Shown: positions 43,671 through 52,519, counted from the first letter of the stretch. The stretch is 64,000 nt of DNA from Chlorogloeopsis sp038404745 (GCF_038404745.2 NZ_JAYKTT020000005.1:124001-188000); one strand, 5' to 3'. Notes: a model not told the origin generated them from the letters alone. Translations and numbers: made by a program.

Positions 43671-44738
43671 CTAATAAATTAATCCTTTTTTCTGTTCTAA
43701 ACCGATGGCTCTGTGATGCAATTTTGAGTTACTGAATAGTCCCACATCAAAAATAGATAAAATAACTAAAGTTAAAAAAGGAACTATCGTTTTGATAGTG
43801 AATATAGGCCATCTCCTAAATGCACCGAAGAAAACCCTCAAATTAACTTCTTGGAAGTTCTTTAAAATCATCCACCTGCAAAATTGCTTAGAATAACCAT
43901 TTTTCTCTAGTTTTAGCAGAACATCAGATATGTGTTTGTACTGCATTAATAATGCAGATTTTGGCTCTTTCTGCCAATAACTCATACCGACAATACATTC
44001 TATATATGTATTTTTAGTGACAACTACTCTCCCATTTGCAGCACAGTAACCTGCTAAATATGCCAAAGATATCCAATTATTTGCAGCATTTTCCCAGCTT
44101 TGAAGAGCGCTTTGTACTAGATCTGTTCGGTATATAGAAGCAGTAAGAAAAATCACTGCACCCACGCTTTTTGAAAAACAGTATTCAAATATAGCTTTGC
44201 CATCAATATGACTATCTTCACTATCAACATCAAACCAACGGTTCCCAACTATTTTTGGTGGGTGAACAGGTTCATTAGTAAATTTATTACGACCAGAAAA
44301 ATTGAGAAAAATCAGTGATAAATTATCGTATTTTTTCAGTTTACTAATAATATATGAAATCGTTTGATTCTGAATATGATCATCATCACCGATGACCCAA
44401 ATAAATTTTGTTTGCGCAGATTTTAAGCAATGAATAATATTTGGCATTACACCAAGATTTTCTAAATTTATATTGGTTCTAAATGTAATGCCTCTAGAAC
44501 TTTTCTGCCATTTTTGTATAACTTCTTGAGTATTATCAGTTGAACAGTTATCAGAAACAAAAATTTCGCATTCTTCTTCAAATCCATTAATATCTTGAAT
44601 CAACCATGCTAACTGTTGGTCAAGTAATTCGGCACGATTATAGGTGGGAATAGCAATAGTGAGTAATTTATTTTTGGCATTCACGACAGAGAGGGCTTTC
44701 TGTTGCTCTGTCTGTTGGTTGAGTTGCTCCAATTTCAT
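43671..44738 (-). CDS. Family 2 glycosyltransferase
   Basis: 355 residues. GT-A fold: LLTIAIPTYNRAELLDQQLAWL near residue 27, VSDNCSTDNTQEVI, and the metal-binding DXD in WVIGDDDHIQNQ near residue 118. A C-terminal hydrophobic stretch (FTIKTIVPFLTLVILSIFDVGLF) may associate with the membrane. The dioxygenase gene follows after 30 bp. The region is AT-rich and free of GCGATCGC, which hints at recent acquisition. Acceptor unknown. Confidence 0.88.
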   Translation of the reverse strand: MKLEQLNQQTEQQKALSVVNAKNKLLTIAIPTYNRAELLDQQLAWLIQDINGFEEECEIFVSDNCSTDNTQEVIQKWQKSSRGITFRTNINLENLGVMPNIIHCLKSAQTKFIWVIGDDDHIQNQTISYIISKLKKYDNLSLIFLNFSGRNKFTNEPVHPPKIVGNRWFDVDSEDSHIDGKAIFEYCFSKSVGAVIFLTASIYRTDLVQSALQSWENAANNWISLAYLAGYCAANGRVVVTKNTYIECIVGMSYWQKEPKSALLMQYKHISDVLLKLEKNGYSKQFCRWMILKNFQEVNLRVFFGAFRRWPIFTIKTIVPFLTLVILSIFDVGLFSNSKLHHRAIGLEQKKGLIY

Positions 44739-45175
44739 TTGCCTCTAAGAAGAGTGAATTATTTTTAAATTCAATGAAAAAGTAAGATTAGAACCTAATG
44801 AGAACTCTAAAGCACAGAAAATTAAAAACTTGAGTATAATAGTGTAAAAATGAAGAAAAGCGAATCTAATTTACTATAGAAATTATTAGTTATTTTGTTA
44901 TCTGTGAATCTACACTTTCCTTTTTACATTCATGTGTAATTTCTGTGACGATATTGTGACATATTTATTAGCTTTAATATGAGATTAAAACTGGGTTAGC
45001 GTTTATATAAATTAATGAAAGCTACAGGATATTACTGGCTATTAAGTAATTATTTGATGTCACTGTAAATTAGCTTTTGTAATTTCTTTGTAGTTATCAT
45101 TGTGTTCTTTGCGAAATCTTCAAAGAATCCATGCTTTACTGTATGATTATCGACAGAAAAACTTTCATCAGGCTA
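44739..45175. other. Divergent control region
   Basis: 437 bp, very AT-rich, between the glycosyltransferase (minus) and the response regulator (plus). A near-repeat TGTGACGATATTGTGACAT at 44944-44962 has two TGTGAC motifs 11 bp apart and could be a regulator site. No gene seen. Confidence 0.4.
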
Positions 45176-45889
45176 ATGGAGATTTTGATTGTTGAGGATG
45201 AGCTTGAGATTGCTCAGTTAATTCAACTTTATTTGGAAAGAGAGGGATTTTCTTGTCGCCATTGTCGAGATGGAGCAACTGCAATTGAGATGTTTCAGGA
45301 GCAAAAACCTGACTTGATTATTCTGGATTTGATGATTCCTCGTTTGGACGGATTAGAAGTTTGCGCACGTATTCGACAGCAACCAAGTTCCAAAGATCCT
45401 TATATCCTTATGTTGACAGCTAAAGGTGAGGAAATTGATCGCGTTATTGGTTTGTCCACTGGAGCAGATGACTACGTGATCAAGCCCTTCAGCCCAAAAG
45501 AACTAGTAGCTCGTGTGCGAGCGCTCCTACGACGGACACTACGTCACGGTAACCAAAGTCAAATTTACCAGACTCAACACTTTATCATTGATCTCGAACA
45601 ACGCTCGGCAAGACGGATTATAAATACAAATCAATCAACTCCTTTGGATCTAACAAACTTGGAGTTTGAACTGTTAGCAACATTTATGAGTTACCCCGGT
45701 CGGGTTTGGAATCGAACTCAACTAATTGACAAACTTTGGGGCAGTAACTTTTATGGCGAAGATCGAGTTGTTGATACCCACATCGCACGTCTTAGGAAAA
45801 AAATAGAACCTGATCCGGCTAATCCAACTTTTGTTAAAACTGTAATTGGAGTGGGTTATAAGTTTGAAGACCCAGTTATTTTAGGATAA
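45176..45889 (+). CDS. OmpR-family response regulator
   Basis: 237 residues from the ATG at 45176 (MEILIVEDELEIAQL). The receiver has the acidic pair ED, the phospho-acceptor Asp in LIILDLMIP, Thr in LMLTAKG and Lys in VIKPF. The winged-helix effector ends DTHIARLRKKIEPDPANPTFVKTVIGVGYKF. The cognate kinase follows after 3 bp. First gene of a five-gene signalling and protease cluster. The target genes are unknown. Confidence 0.93.
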   Translation: MEILIVEDELEIAQLIQLYLEREGFSCRHCRDGATAIEMFQEQKPDLIILDLMIPRLDGLEVCARIRQQPSSKDPYILMLTAKGEEIDRVIGLSTGADDYVIKPFSPKELVARVRALLRRTLRHGNQSQIYQTQHFIIDLEQRSARRIINTNQSTPLDLTNLEFELLATFMSYPGRVWNRTQLIDKLWGSNFYGEDRVVDTHIARLRKKIEPDPANPTFVKTVIGVGYKFEDPVILG

Positions 45890-45892
45890 ATT

Positions 45893-46984
45893 GTGAGTAA
45901 ACTCAGCTTGCGATCGCGATTACTGCTTTCCCACATTGTTGTAATGTTAGTTGGGTTGGCAACCCTTGTTATAGTGGGCAGAGTATTCTCGCCTCATCTG
46001 TTTGACCTACATTTAAAGCGTTTAGAAGGACGAGGATTTGACCTCAGTGAAATTCGCAGCGATCTGATTTGGAAGTTTGAGTCAGCTTGGAGCCGGGGAG
46101 CTTTGTGGTCACTGCTGATGGGTGCAACGGTGTCAGGTGGTTTGAGTTACATTGTTGCCAAGCGCGTCGTACAACCCTTAGTTCAGATGGAGAAAATTAC
46201 TCAGCAATTTGCTCAGGGAAACTTAAAAGCGCGTGTCACTGATAGTGAAATTTTAGAGTTGAACCGCCTTGCTAACAGCTTTAACCGAATGGCATCAAAC
46301 CTTGAAGATGTAGAACAGCGCCGTCGAGAACTTATAGTAGATTTAACCCACGAGCTACGTACACCATTAACAGTTTTAGAGGGTTATCTGGAGGGTTTGG
46401 CAGATGGCACCATCGAATCCTCATCAGAAGTATTTCAGCGATTAGCTGCAGAGACAACTCGATTACGTCGCTTGGTTCATAATGTTCAAGAACTATCTAA
46501 AGCGGAGGCAGGGTATTTACCCATCAATATTCAACCTATCGATCTATCTCCACTCCTGCTATCCCTGATTCAGCGATTCGCTGATCAACTAGTAGAAGAT
46601 GGCCCTGTACTGCGTTTGGAGTGTCTGCCCAATTTGCCTCTGGTGTCTGCTGATCCTGAGCGAGTTGAGCAAATTATGGTCAATCTACTTGGCAATGCGT
46701 TGCGCTACACTGTTAAGGGATCTATTACAGTACGAGTTTGGAGTGAACCTCCCAAGTTATGGATTGCAGTTATTGATACAGGTCATGGTATTAAGGCGAA
46801 AGATTTACCCTTTGTCTTTGACCGATTTTGGCGATCAGAACGCTCCCGCGCCCGCAGTCCTGGCGGTACTGGGGTTGGTCTGGCCATCACACGTAGTTTA
46901 GTTGAGTTGCAGGGAGGTGAGATTCAAGTAGAAAGTGAGCTAGACAAAGGAAGTACGTTTCGGTTTTCGCTGCCATTAGCATAA
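45893..46984 (+). CDS. Membrane sensor histidine kinase
   Basis: 363 residues from a GTG. TM1 is about 11-30 and TM2 about 70-89, with only a 40-residue periplasmic loop, so it may sense the membrane or a protein partner. HAMP follows (VAKRVVQPLVQMEKITQQFAQGNL). The H-box is DLTHELRTPLT (His 153). ATPase motifs are VNLLGNALRYT (N), VIDTGHGI (G1) and GGTGVGLAI (G2). Partner of the OmpR-type regulator just upstream. Confidence 0.94.
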   Translation: MSKLSLRSRLLLSHIVVMLVGLATLVIVGRVFSPHLFDLHLKRLEGRGFDLSEIRSDLIWKFESAWSRGALWSLLMGATVSGGLSYIVAKRVVQPLVQMEKITQQFAQGNLKARVTDSEILELNRLANSFNRMASNLEDVEQRRRELIVDLTHELRTPLTVLEGYLEGLADGTIESSSEVFQRLAAETTRLRRLVHNVQELSKAEAGYLPINIQPIDLSPLLLSLIQRFADQLVEDGPVLRLECLPNLPLVSADPERVEQIMVNLLGNALRYTVKGSITVRVWSEPPKLWIAVIDTGHGIKAKDLPFVFDRFWRSERSRARSPGGTGVGLAITRSLVELQGGEIQVESELDKGSTFRFSLPLA

Positions 46985-47115
46985 TATAGAGTCTATTTGT
47001 ATTTTTTGCTATCCCTACCCATTTTTCTAGGTGAAATTCTGCCCAATTTTCCGATGCCATTTTTGGAGACAAAACGGGACAATTTGAGCATCTAGGAAAA
47101 TTTGTGGAAAAATTT

Positions 47116-48021
47116 ATGTCTTCATTACTAGATTTATCTAATAGTGTCGCTGCCATCGTAGAGCAGGTAGAAAAAACAGTAGTAGCAGTCAATGCTGGTA
47201 CCCGCATCTCTCCTAGTGGTATCCACTGGCGTAATGGTATTATTGTCACCTCAGATGAGTCACTTCAACGCTATGACGAAATCACCGTAACTTTGGCAGG
47301 CGATCGCAAGCTACCAGTAACACTCCTGGGTCACGATCCTAGTACTGATATCGCCGTCTTTAAACTAGAAAATGCAGACATCCCAGTGGCACAAATTGGC
47401 GATGCTAAAACCCTCAAAGTTGGACATCTAGTACTGGGATTGGCAAGAAGCAGCGACGGAGACATTAGGGCTGCAATGGGTACTGTAAGTGCGGTTAGTG
47501 GTGCTTGGCGGAGTATGAGTGGCGGTAATATCGACCAGTTTATCCGCCCAGATATCACCCTTTACCCAGGTTTTGCAGGTGGGCCGCTTGTAGATGCAAC
47601 TGGTTCTGTGGTAGGTATGAACACGTCAGGACGGCGGGGTACAACTCTGACTATTCCTGCTACGACAGTGAATCGAGTAGTACAGCAGTTGCTTTCTGCT
47701 GGAAGGATTGCACGCGGTTACTTGGGTGTAGGAATGCAGCCAGTACAGTTACCAAAAAATTTGCAAGTCGCGCTCAACTTATCTGCTACGACTGGGGTAA
47801 TTGTGGTCAATGTTGAGCCAAATAGTCCTGCTGACAAAGCTAGTGTCACAATCGGAGATGTCTTAGTAGCGTTTGATGGCAATCCTATAACCGATACGGC
47901 TGATGTGCTAGCACTGCTAAATTATAGCGATCGCATTGGCAAAACTGTGAAAATGCAACTTGTCAGAGGTGGAGTGTTGATGGAATTAGTGATCGTTGTA
48001 GGCGAACGAGCAACAGAGTAA
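47116..48021 (+). CDS. HtrA-like pseudoprotease with PDZ domain (catalytic residues lost)
   Basis: 301 residues from the ATG at 47116 (a GTG lies 12 bp upstream). Trypsin-like fold at about 15-200, PDZ at about 205-295 (RGYLGVGMQPV...GVIVVNVEPNSPADKASVTIGDVLVAFDGNPI). In HtrA proteases the triad is His (TNAHV), Asp (DLAV) and Ser (GNSGGPL). Here the equivalents are VTSDES (no His), STDIAV (Asp kept) and GFAGGPL (Ser to Ala). It is therefore predicted inactive. No signal peptide is seen, so it is probably cytosolic. Possibly a scaffold or regulator for the intact protease encoded next. Confidence 0.88.
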   Translation: MSSLLDLSNSVAAIVEQVEKTVVAVNAGTRISPSGIHWRNGIIVTSDESLQRYDEITVTLAGDRKLPVTLLGHDPSTDIAVFKLENADIPVAQIGDAKTLKVGHLVLGLARSSDGDIRAAMGTVSAVSGAWRSMSGGNIDQFIRPDITLYPGFAGGPLVDATGSVVGMNTSGRRGTTLTIPATTVNRVVQQLLSAGRIARGYLGVGMQPVQLPKNLQVALNLSATTGVIVVNVEPNSPADKASVTIGDVLVAFDGNPITDTADVLALLNYSDRIGKTVKMQLVRGGVLMELVIVVGERATE

Positions 48022-48142
48022 GTAGAGGGCTAGGGGGGATAGGAGACAGATGAGTTTAATTGTCCTGTTCCCTGCCTTTAGTGTACGCACTTCAAAAAGA
48101 GCTACTTAATTGCCAATTGACCACTAAACATTCAAGACACAT

Positions 48143-48751
48143 ATGAATACCACAACATTGACTAACATCGCTGATGAACTTGCACATTTGGGAAATAAGC
48201 TACGTGATATCACTGTGAAGGTGCATAGCAGTTATTTTTCTGGAGGTTCCGGTGTAATTTGGCAGTCTTCCCCGCTTTTTCCAGGTAGCCTGATCATTAC
48301 AAACGCCCATGTTGCTTTTAGTAGACGTGCGATTGTTGAACTTGCAGATGGACGAGTATTTACGGCTATACGTAGCAAAATTGACCCAGAGTTGGATTTA
48401 GCTGCCCTCACAATTACTGCCAACAATCTACCCACTGCAACTATTGGGAATACAGATGAATTGCGCGTAGGAGAATTGGTTGTAGCGGTGGGAAATCCAT
48501 TTGCAGACAAAGGTGCAGTCACTACAGGGATTGTTTCTGCGAAGAAGGAACGATTACTGATGGCGGATATTCACTTGTTTCCTGGCAATTCTGGCGGGCT
48601 TCTTGCCAACTGTCTCGGTCATGTTGTTGGAATTAATACCATGATTGTGAATGGTTTGGGTGTAGCAATTCCCAGTTCAACAGTTAAGCGTTTTCTTCGT
48701 AGTGAAAGCCATCCACAGCCTGATGCTAAAAATCCTGTGGAGAAAAGATGA
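48143..48751 (+). CDS. Trypsin-like serine protease without PDZ (HtrA/Deg-type catalytic domain)
   Basis: 202 residues. Triad intact: His 56 (TNAHVAF), Asp 85 (ELDLAAL) and Ser 150 (PGNSGGLL). GSGVIW and the closing GINTMIVNGLGVAIPSS complete the fold. There is no signal peptide, membrane helix or PDZ domain. Its neighbour upstream has the PDZ but no catalytic residues, so the two may act as a split HtrA. The stop overlaps the start of the NarL-type regulator gene by 4 bp (ATGA). Confidence 0.88.
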   Translation: MNTTTLTNIADELAHLGNKLRDITVKVHSSYFSGGSGVIWQSSPLFPGSLIITNAHVAFSRRAIVELADGRVFTAIRSKIDPELDLAALTITANNLPTATIGNTDELRVGELVVAVGNPFADKGAVTTGIVSAKKERLLMADIHLFPGNSGGLLANCLGHVVGINTMIVNGLGVAIPSSTVKRFLRSESHPQPDAKNPVEKR

Positions 48752-49395
48752 TTCGGGTACTGGTAGTTGCTGCATCACCTTTGGTGCGGGCAGGGTTGTC
48801 AGCAATGTTGGTAACTGATTCCAAAATCATGGTGGTAGACAGCATAGCTGACTTAAATGTACTAACAAGAGAAATTGAACAATTACAACCTGATGTGGTG
48901 CTGCTAGATTTGAGTGGCTATCTACAGAAATGGGATTGGGAAACATTGTTTCCTAACCAAGAGGAAACGTATTCCTGTGCTTGGCTATTAATTGCTGATG
49001 AACTCGACAGCCTTCACTTAGCAGAGGCACTACGTTCTGGTGTTCGAGGTATATTGCCCCAAACCAGTAGCGAATCAGAAATTATTGCAGCTGTGGAGTC
49101 AGTAAATTTAGGTTTGGTAGTTTTGCACCCTGACGTCCTTGAGTCCTTATTATCTTTAAAAGATAGTATCCGTGACACAAGTTTAAGCAATTCCATCCAA
49201 GCTTTGACGCCGCGGGAAATCGAAGTTTTAGAAATGCTCGCTTCTGGATTGGCAAATAAGGCGATCGCTAAAAGATTGCAGATCTCAGAACATACCGTAA
49301 AGTTTCACATTTCTTCTATCTTTCACAAGCTTGGTGTTTCAACCCGCACTCAGGCTGTGAGCGTGGGTGTGCGATTGGGGTTGATTATGTTATGA
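48748..49395 (+). CDS. NarL/LuxR-type response regulator with degenerate receiver
   Basis: 215 residues. The C-terminal LuxR helix-turn-helix is standard (LTPREIEVLEMLASGLANKAIAKRLQISEHTVKFHISSIFHKLGV). The receiver keeps the acceptor Asp 54 (VVLLDLSG) but the acidic pair that binds Mg is replaced (VVAASP in place of VDDHP) and the conserved Lys is Gln 105 (ILPQTS). Phosphorylation is therefore doubtful. Translationally coupled to the protease gene upstream. Last gene of the cluster. Confidence 0.88.
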   Translation: MIRVLVVAASPLVRAGLSAMLVTDSKIMVVDSIADLNVLTREIEQLQPDVVLLDLSGYLQKWDWETLFPNQEETYSCAWLLIADELDSLHLAEALRSGVRGILPQTSSESEIIAAVESVNLGLVVLHPDVLESLLSLKDSIRDTSLSNSIQALTPREIEVLEMLASGLANKAIAKRLQISEHTVKFHISSIFHKLGVSTRTQAVSVGVRLGLIML

Positions 49396-49406
49396 AATCA
49401 ATAAAT

Positions 49407-49616
49407 TTAATCATCTAATAAACTCATTAATGCTTTAAATTCAAAGTCTTGCGGCTCTGAAGATTGACACCGTAATTCTAGTAATTGCCTCTGTAATGCT
49501 TCCGCTACATAGGGCATATTAGATTCTTGTGCAATTTTTAACTGATTTTCTTTAATTTTGATTTGTCTAAGCAGGTTGTTTTCAACGTGAATTAAATCGT
49601 AGTGTTGAGCAATCAT
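49407..49616 (-). CDS. Small helical protein, unknown
   Basis: 69 residues, charged and helix-forming (NNLLRQIKIKENQLKIAQESNMPYVAEALQRQLLELRCQ). Convergent with the NarL-type regulator, 11 bp away. No family recognised, no clear ribosome site. The residue use looks like a real small protein, but a chance frame is possible. Confidence 0.5.
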   Translation of the reverse strand: MIAQHYDLIHVENNLLRQIKIKENQLKIAQESNMPYVAEALQRQLLELRCQSSEPQDFEFKALMSLLDD

Positions 49617-49826
49617 AGCTTGACATCTAGTAAAAATTTATGGAGTGAAATTAATTAAAATTTACCGTCTATGTATTATCTGACAACTGTATCAAATTTT
49701 AGATAGATTGTATAAATAGTATTAGCGTATTAGTGCAAATGTATTATTAACAGCGATCGCCTCCAATCTCTCATATCAATTTTGGATTTTGGATTAAAAC
49801 CATCGCCTCCAAGCAATCTCTGTTTT

Positions 49827-50345
49827 TTATTCATTACCAGCAGGTTCAGCTTTCTCAACAGAATTATCACCTACTCCTAAAGTCAACTGCAAAGGGGTGC
49901 GCGATGGATACGCCTTCACTACTTGTCGATAAACCTGATAATTAGTAGGTAATGTCCGCTGTTGCTCACCAACTCTATACATTAGTTTGTACTCCACAGC
50001 TTTCAATAATTCGGGTTTGCTCGCCTGTTCTTGGGATTTTTGCCGTTGCTCCACCTCATCAACAGAAGGTCGTGGTGGTAGAGTTGGCCACCATAAACCT
50101 TGATCATCAGGCCCAATAACTGCACCAGAAGGCTTTACGCCATTGCGATTGAGCAAAGAGGTAGTAGCAAAGGTTTCAAGACGCGGTGATTTTTCAGTAG
50201 TTAAGTTATAGGCATATTTTACTTGCCAAGTATAACTAGTAAGTGCTGTGGCTTCATATTGGTCAGTAGTTGGAGTACTGCAACTGGTGAGTGTCAGCGT
50301 GACTGGTACAACCAATGTTAAAAGTGACAATATTTGCTTGCGCAT
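49827..50345 (-). CDS. Lipoprotein of unknown function
   Basis: 172 residues. Lipoprotein signal: MRKQ, hydrophobic LLTLVVPVTLTL, lipobox LTSC (Cys 22). The mature part has a Pro-rich segment (LWWPTLPPRPSVDEVEQRQKS) and a strand-rich end. No family recognised. It stands alone, facing a possible small-RNA locus on the other strand. Confidence 0.8.
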   Translation of the reverse strand: MRKQILSLLTLVVPVTLTLTSCSTPTTDQYEATALTSYTWQVKYAYNLTTEKSPRLETFATTSLLNRNGVKPSGAVIGPDDQGLWWPTLPPRPSVDEVEQRQKSQEQASKPELLKAVEYKLMYRVGEQQRTLPTNYQVYRQVVKAYPSRTPLQLTLGVGDNSVEKAEPAGNE

Positions 50346-50506
50346 AAACTGATACCTGTAAGCTTGTGTCAGCTAATATATACTTAAACAACATTAATTA
50401 CACATTCTATATATTGCTTCCTTGCCTTAAGCTATAACTTTAATTTCGTCTTACAACTTATTATTGAGATTGCAACTATTGATGGAACTTAGATCTAAAG
50501 ACTAAC

Positions 50507-50615
50507 AGCTTAATTCTTCAAGTGGAGGAAACAGATAATTAGAAATGCATATACTGCTCTTACCAAGCAATAATATAGCTCCTAGTTTAGACCTACTAGG
50601 AGCTTTTTCTTTATT
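50507..50615 (+). ncRNA. Yfr2-family-like small RNA candidate
   Basis: A strong terminator (AGCTCCTAGT at 50577-50586 pairing with ACTAGGAGCT at 50595-50604, then TTTTTCTTTATTTT) stands on the plus strand with no protein gene to end. About 45 bases upstream is AGTGGAGGAAACAG, which contains GGAAACA, the conserved loop motif of the cyanobacterial Yfr2 RNAs. A possible -35 TTGCAA is at 50470. The 5' end is a guess. A downstream partner gene is not implied. Confidence 0.5.
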
Positions 50616-50784
50616 TTGAGTGACCTCAATGAGGATGTACGTCCAAAGAAATGCTATTAATTCAAAGATTCCTTCATTTATTCCTTGAGATGCTCCTTAA
50701 TTAGTTCTAAGGACAGATTGGATAACAAGGATTGAATTGTTACTCTGTAACTGTTAGTAAAAAACGTTGAATAAATTAAGGAAA

Positions 50785-51057
50785 ATGAACATACTTGCTT
50801 GGATTGTTTTAGGTCTAATCGCTGGTGCTATTGCTAAGGCTATCTACCCAGGTCATCAGGGTGGCGGTATTTTGGGAACAATCTTACTAGGTATCATCGG
50901 TGCTTTTGTTGGTGGTAGTTTAGGCGTATTCTTCAGTACAGGAACTTTAACTCTAGCAGCTCCCACTTTGAGTATTCCTGGTATTTTATTGGCAATCCTT
51001 GGTGCGATTATTGCCATTTTTATCTGGAATGCGTTAACCCGTCGCAGTGCTGTATAA
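50785..51057 (+). CDS. GlsB/YeaQ/YmgE-family small membrane protein
   Basis: 90 residues from the ATG at 50785 (AAGGAA just upstream). Three hydrophobic helices rich in Gly: ILAWIVLGLIAGAIAKAIYPG, GGGILGTILLGIIGAFVGG and GILLAILGAIIAIFIWNAL. This matches the transglycosylase-associated stress-response family, found in envelope-stress regulons; the mechanism is unknown. A terminator follows at 51139. Confidence 0.9.
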   Translation: MNILAWIVLGLIAGAIAKAIYPGHQGGGILGTILLGIIGAFVGGSLGVFFSTGTLTLAAPTLSIPGILLAILGAIIAIFIWNALTRRSAV

Positions 51058-51138
51058 AAAGCCAATTTCTGGGTAATTTATTATAGTAAACCTCAGGGAA
51101 TCACTTTTAATATTTTTATCCCTGAATTAATGTAAAAA

Positions 51139-51180
51139 AATAGCGCTTGCCTTGAGTAAGGTTGGCGCTATTATTATTTT
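51139..51180 (+). terminator. Intrinsic terminator
   Basis: AATAGCGC (51139-51146) pairs with GCGCTATT (51165-51172), with an inner CCTT/AAGG stem, followed by ATTATTTT. It ends the GlsB-like gene and separates it from the thioesterase. Confidence 0.75.
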
Positions 51181-51213
51181 CAGATAAAAATTATTTGTAG
51201 TCTTATTAAATTA

Positions 51214-51969
51214 ATGACAAATACACAATTTTTGAATTGGATTATCTGCCCCAAACCTAATCCTCAAGCTTCAGTACGATTATTTTGTTTTCCCTATGCA
51301 GGAGGCAGTTCTCTAATTTTTCGCCCATGGCGAGACTATTTACCAGCAACAGTTGAACTTTGCCCCATAGAGATTCCTGGGCGGGGGACTCAAATGAAGT
51401 CACCTCCATTCACTCAGCTAGAACCGCTTGTAAAAGCGATCGCATCTGCTATTCAACCATATTTAGACAAACCATTTGCCTTTTTTGGTCACAGTATGGG
51501 TGGTTTGGTGAGTTTTGAGCTTACCCGTCTACTTCGCAAACAATACGGTATCAGCCCAAATTACCTCTTTGTATCTGGTCGCCACGCTCCTCAAGTTCCT
51601 AATTCAAATCCACCTATTCACAATCTACCAGAACAGGAGTTTTTGGAAGAACTGCGTCGTTTAAACGGTACTCCCAAATCTGTCCTAGAAAATCATGAAC
51701 TGATGCAACTTTTTTTACCTATTCTGCGAGCAGACTTTGCAGTTCTAGAAACCTATGTTTATGCTGACGAAGCACCATTGAATTGTCCCATTACTGTTTA
51801 TGGTGGTTTGCAAGACCAAGAAGTTAGTTACAATCAACTTCAAGCATGGCAAGAGCAAACAAGTAATTCCTTTTCTCTACATATGCTTCCTGGCGATCAC
51901 TTCTTTGTGCATTCATCTCAGAAACAGCTACTAGAGATTATTTCTAGAACAATATATGGCGTTGCATAA
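51214..51969 (+). CDS. Type II thioesterase (alpha/beta hydrolase)
   Basis: 251 residues. Triad: Ser 94 in FGHSMGG, Asp in GGLQDQEV, His in PGDHFFVH. The N-terminal LFCFPYAGGSSLIFRPW and IPGRGTQMKSPPF are typical of type II thioesterases that clear misprimed carrier proteins in NRPS/PKS assembly lines. No such cluster lies in the window. The last three residues (GVA) and the stop codon belong to a miniature element inserted at 51958. Without it the frame would have ended at once after Tyr 248. Confidence 0.88.
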   Translation: MTNTQFLNWIICPKPNPQASVRLFCFPYAGGSSLIFRPWRDYLPATVELCPIEIPGRGTQMKSPPFTQLEPLVKAIASAIQPYLDKPFAFFGHSMGGLVSFELTRLLRKQYGISPNYLFVSGRHAPQVPNSNPPIHNLPEQEFLEELRRLNGTPKSVLENHELMQLFLPILRADFAVLETYVYADEAPLNCPITVYGGLQDQEVSYNQLQAWQEQTSNSFSLHMLPGDHFFVHSSQKQLLEIISRTIYGVA

Positions 51970-52045
51970 TTGCGGGATGATTTTGGAATTTGCATCAACC
52001 ATAATCCCCGCGTCAGCCTCAATCATCCCCTGATTCAGCAACGCC
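51958..52045. mobile_element. Miniature inverted-repeat element, copy B
   Basis: 88 bp, nearly identical to copy A (60876-60963). Ends GGCGTTGC and GCAACGCC. Flanked by CAATATAT (51950-51957) and CAATCTAT (52046-52053), an 8-bp target duplication with one change. No transposase. The left end supplies the thioesterase stop codon. Confidence 0.88.
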
Positions 52046-52183
52046 CAATCTATTAACTGAGCAGGATTAAAAAAAGTAGCTATGTTTATGTACAAGCTTA
52101 ATATTCGAGCATTACCTGGAACAGATGTTTCGGTATCATAAAAAAACTATTATGTCAAATGACCATTTATTCACCAAGAAAAA

Positions 52184-52519
52184 GTGCATAAAATTTCAAA
52201 TCATAGCGCCCAATTGGCTGTTCAGCACTCATTGATAGCACAGAAGCACGGTGAGTTAGTATTTGCTTGTGGAAAGTATCTGCAAAGACGCAATAACCAA
52301 ACGATAAGAGAATATGGTTATTTTATTGAAGAATATGGTCAAATTGTACAGCAGTACGCACAAGAATCACTAATGTATGCCCAGTTATTAATATACGATC
52401 AAAACTCAACAGAAGTATACGCAAAAGCTGTAGAGGCACATACAAAAGCGGCAAAAGCATACGGCATGGCAATGATAATGTACAAACGGGTAGTTGAGAT
52501 GATAATTGAAGGGAGGTGA
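52184..52519 (+). CDS. Helical Ala/Tyr/Gln-rich protein, unknown
   Basis: 111 residues from a GTG. Entirely helical, with regularly spaced Tyr, Ala and Gln (YGYFIEEYGQIVQQYAQESLMYAQLLI). It has no family match and no clear ribosome site. The regular pattern suggests a helical bundle and a real gene. A further plus-strand frame behind it (52532-52717) does not look like protein. Confidence 0.5.
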   Translation: MHKISNHSAQLAVQHSLIAQKHGELVFACGKYLQRRNNQTIREYGYFIEEYGQIVQQYAQESLMYAQLLIYDQNSTEVYAKAVEAHTKAAKAYGMAMIMYKRVVEMIIEGR

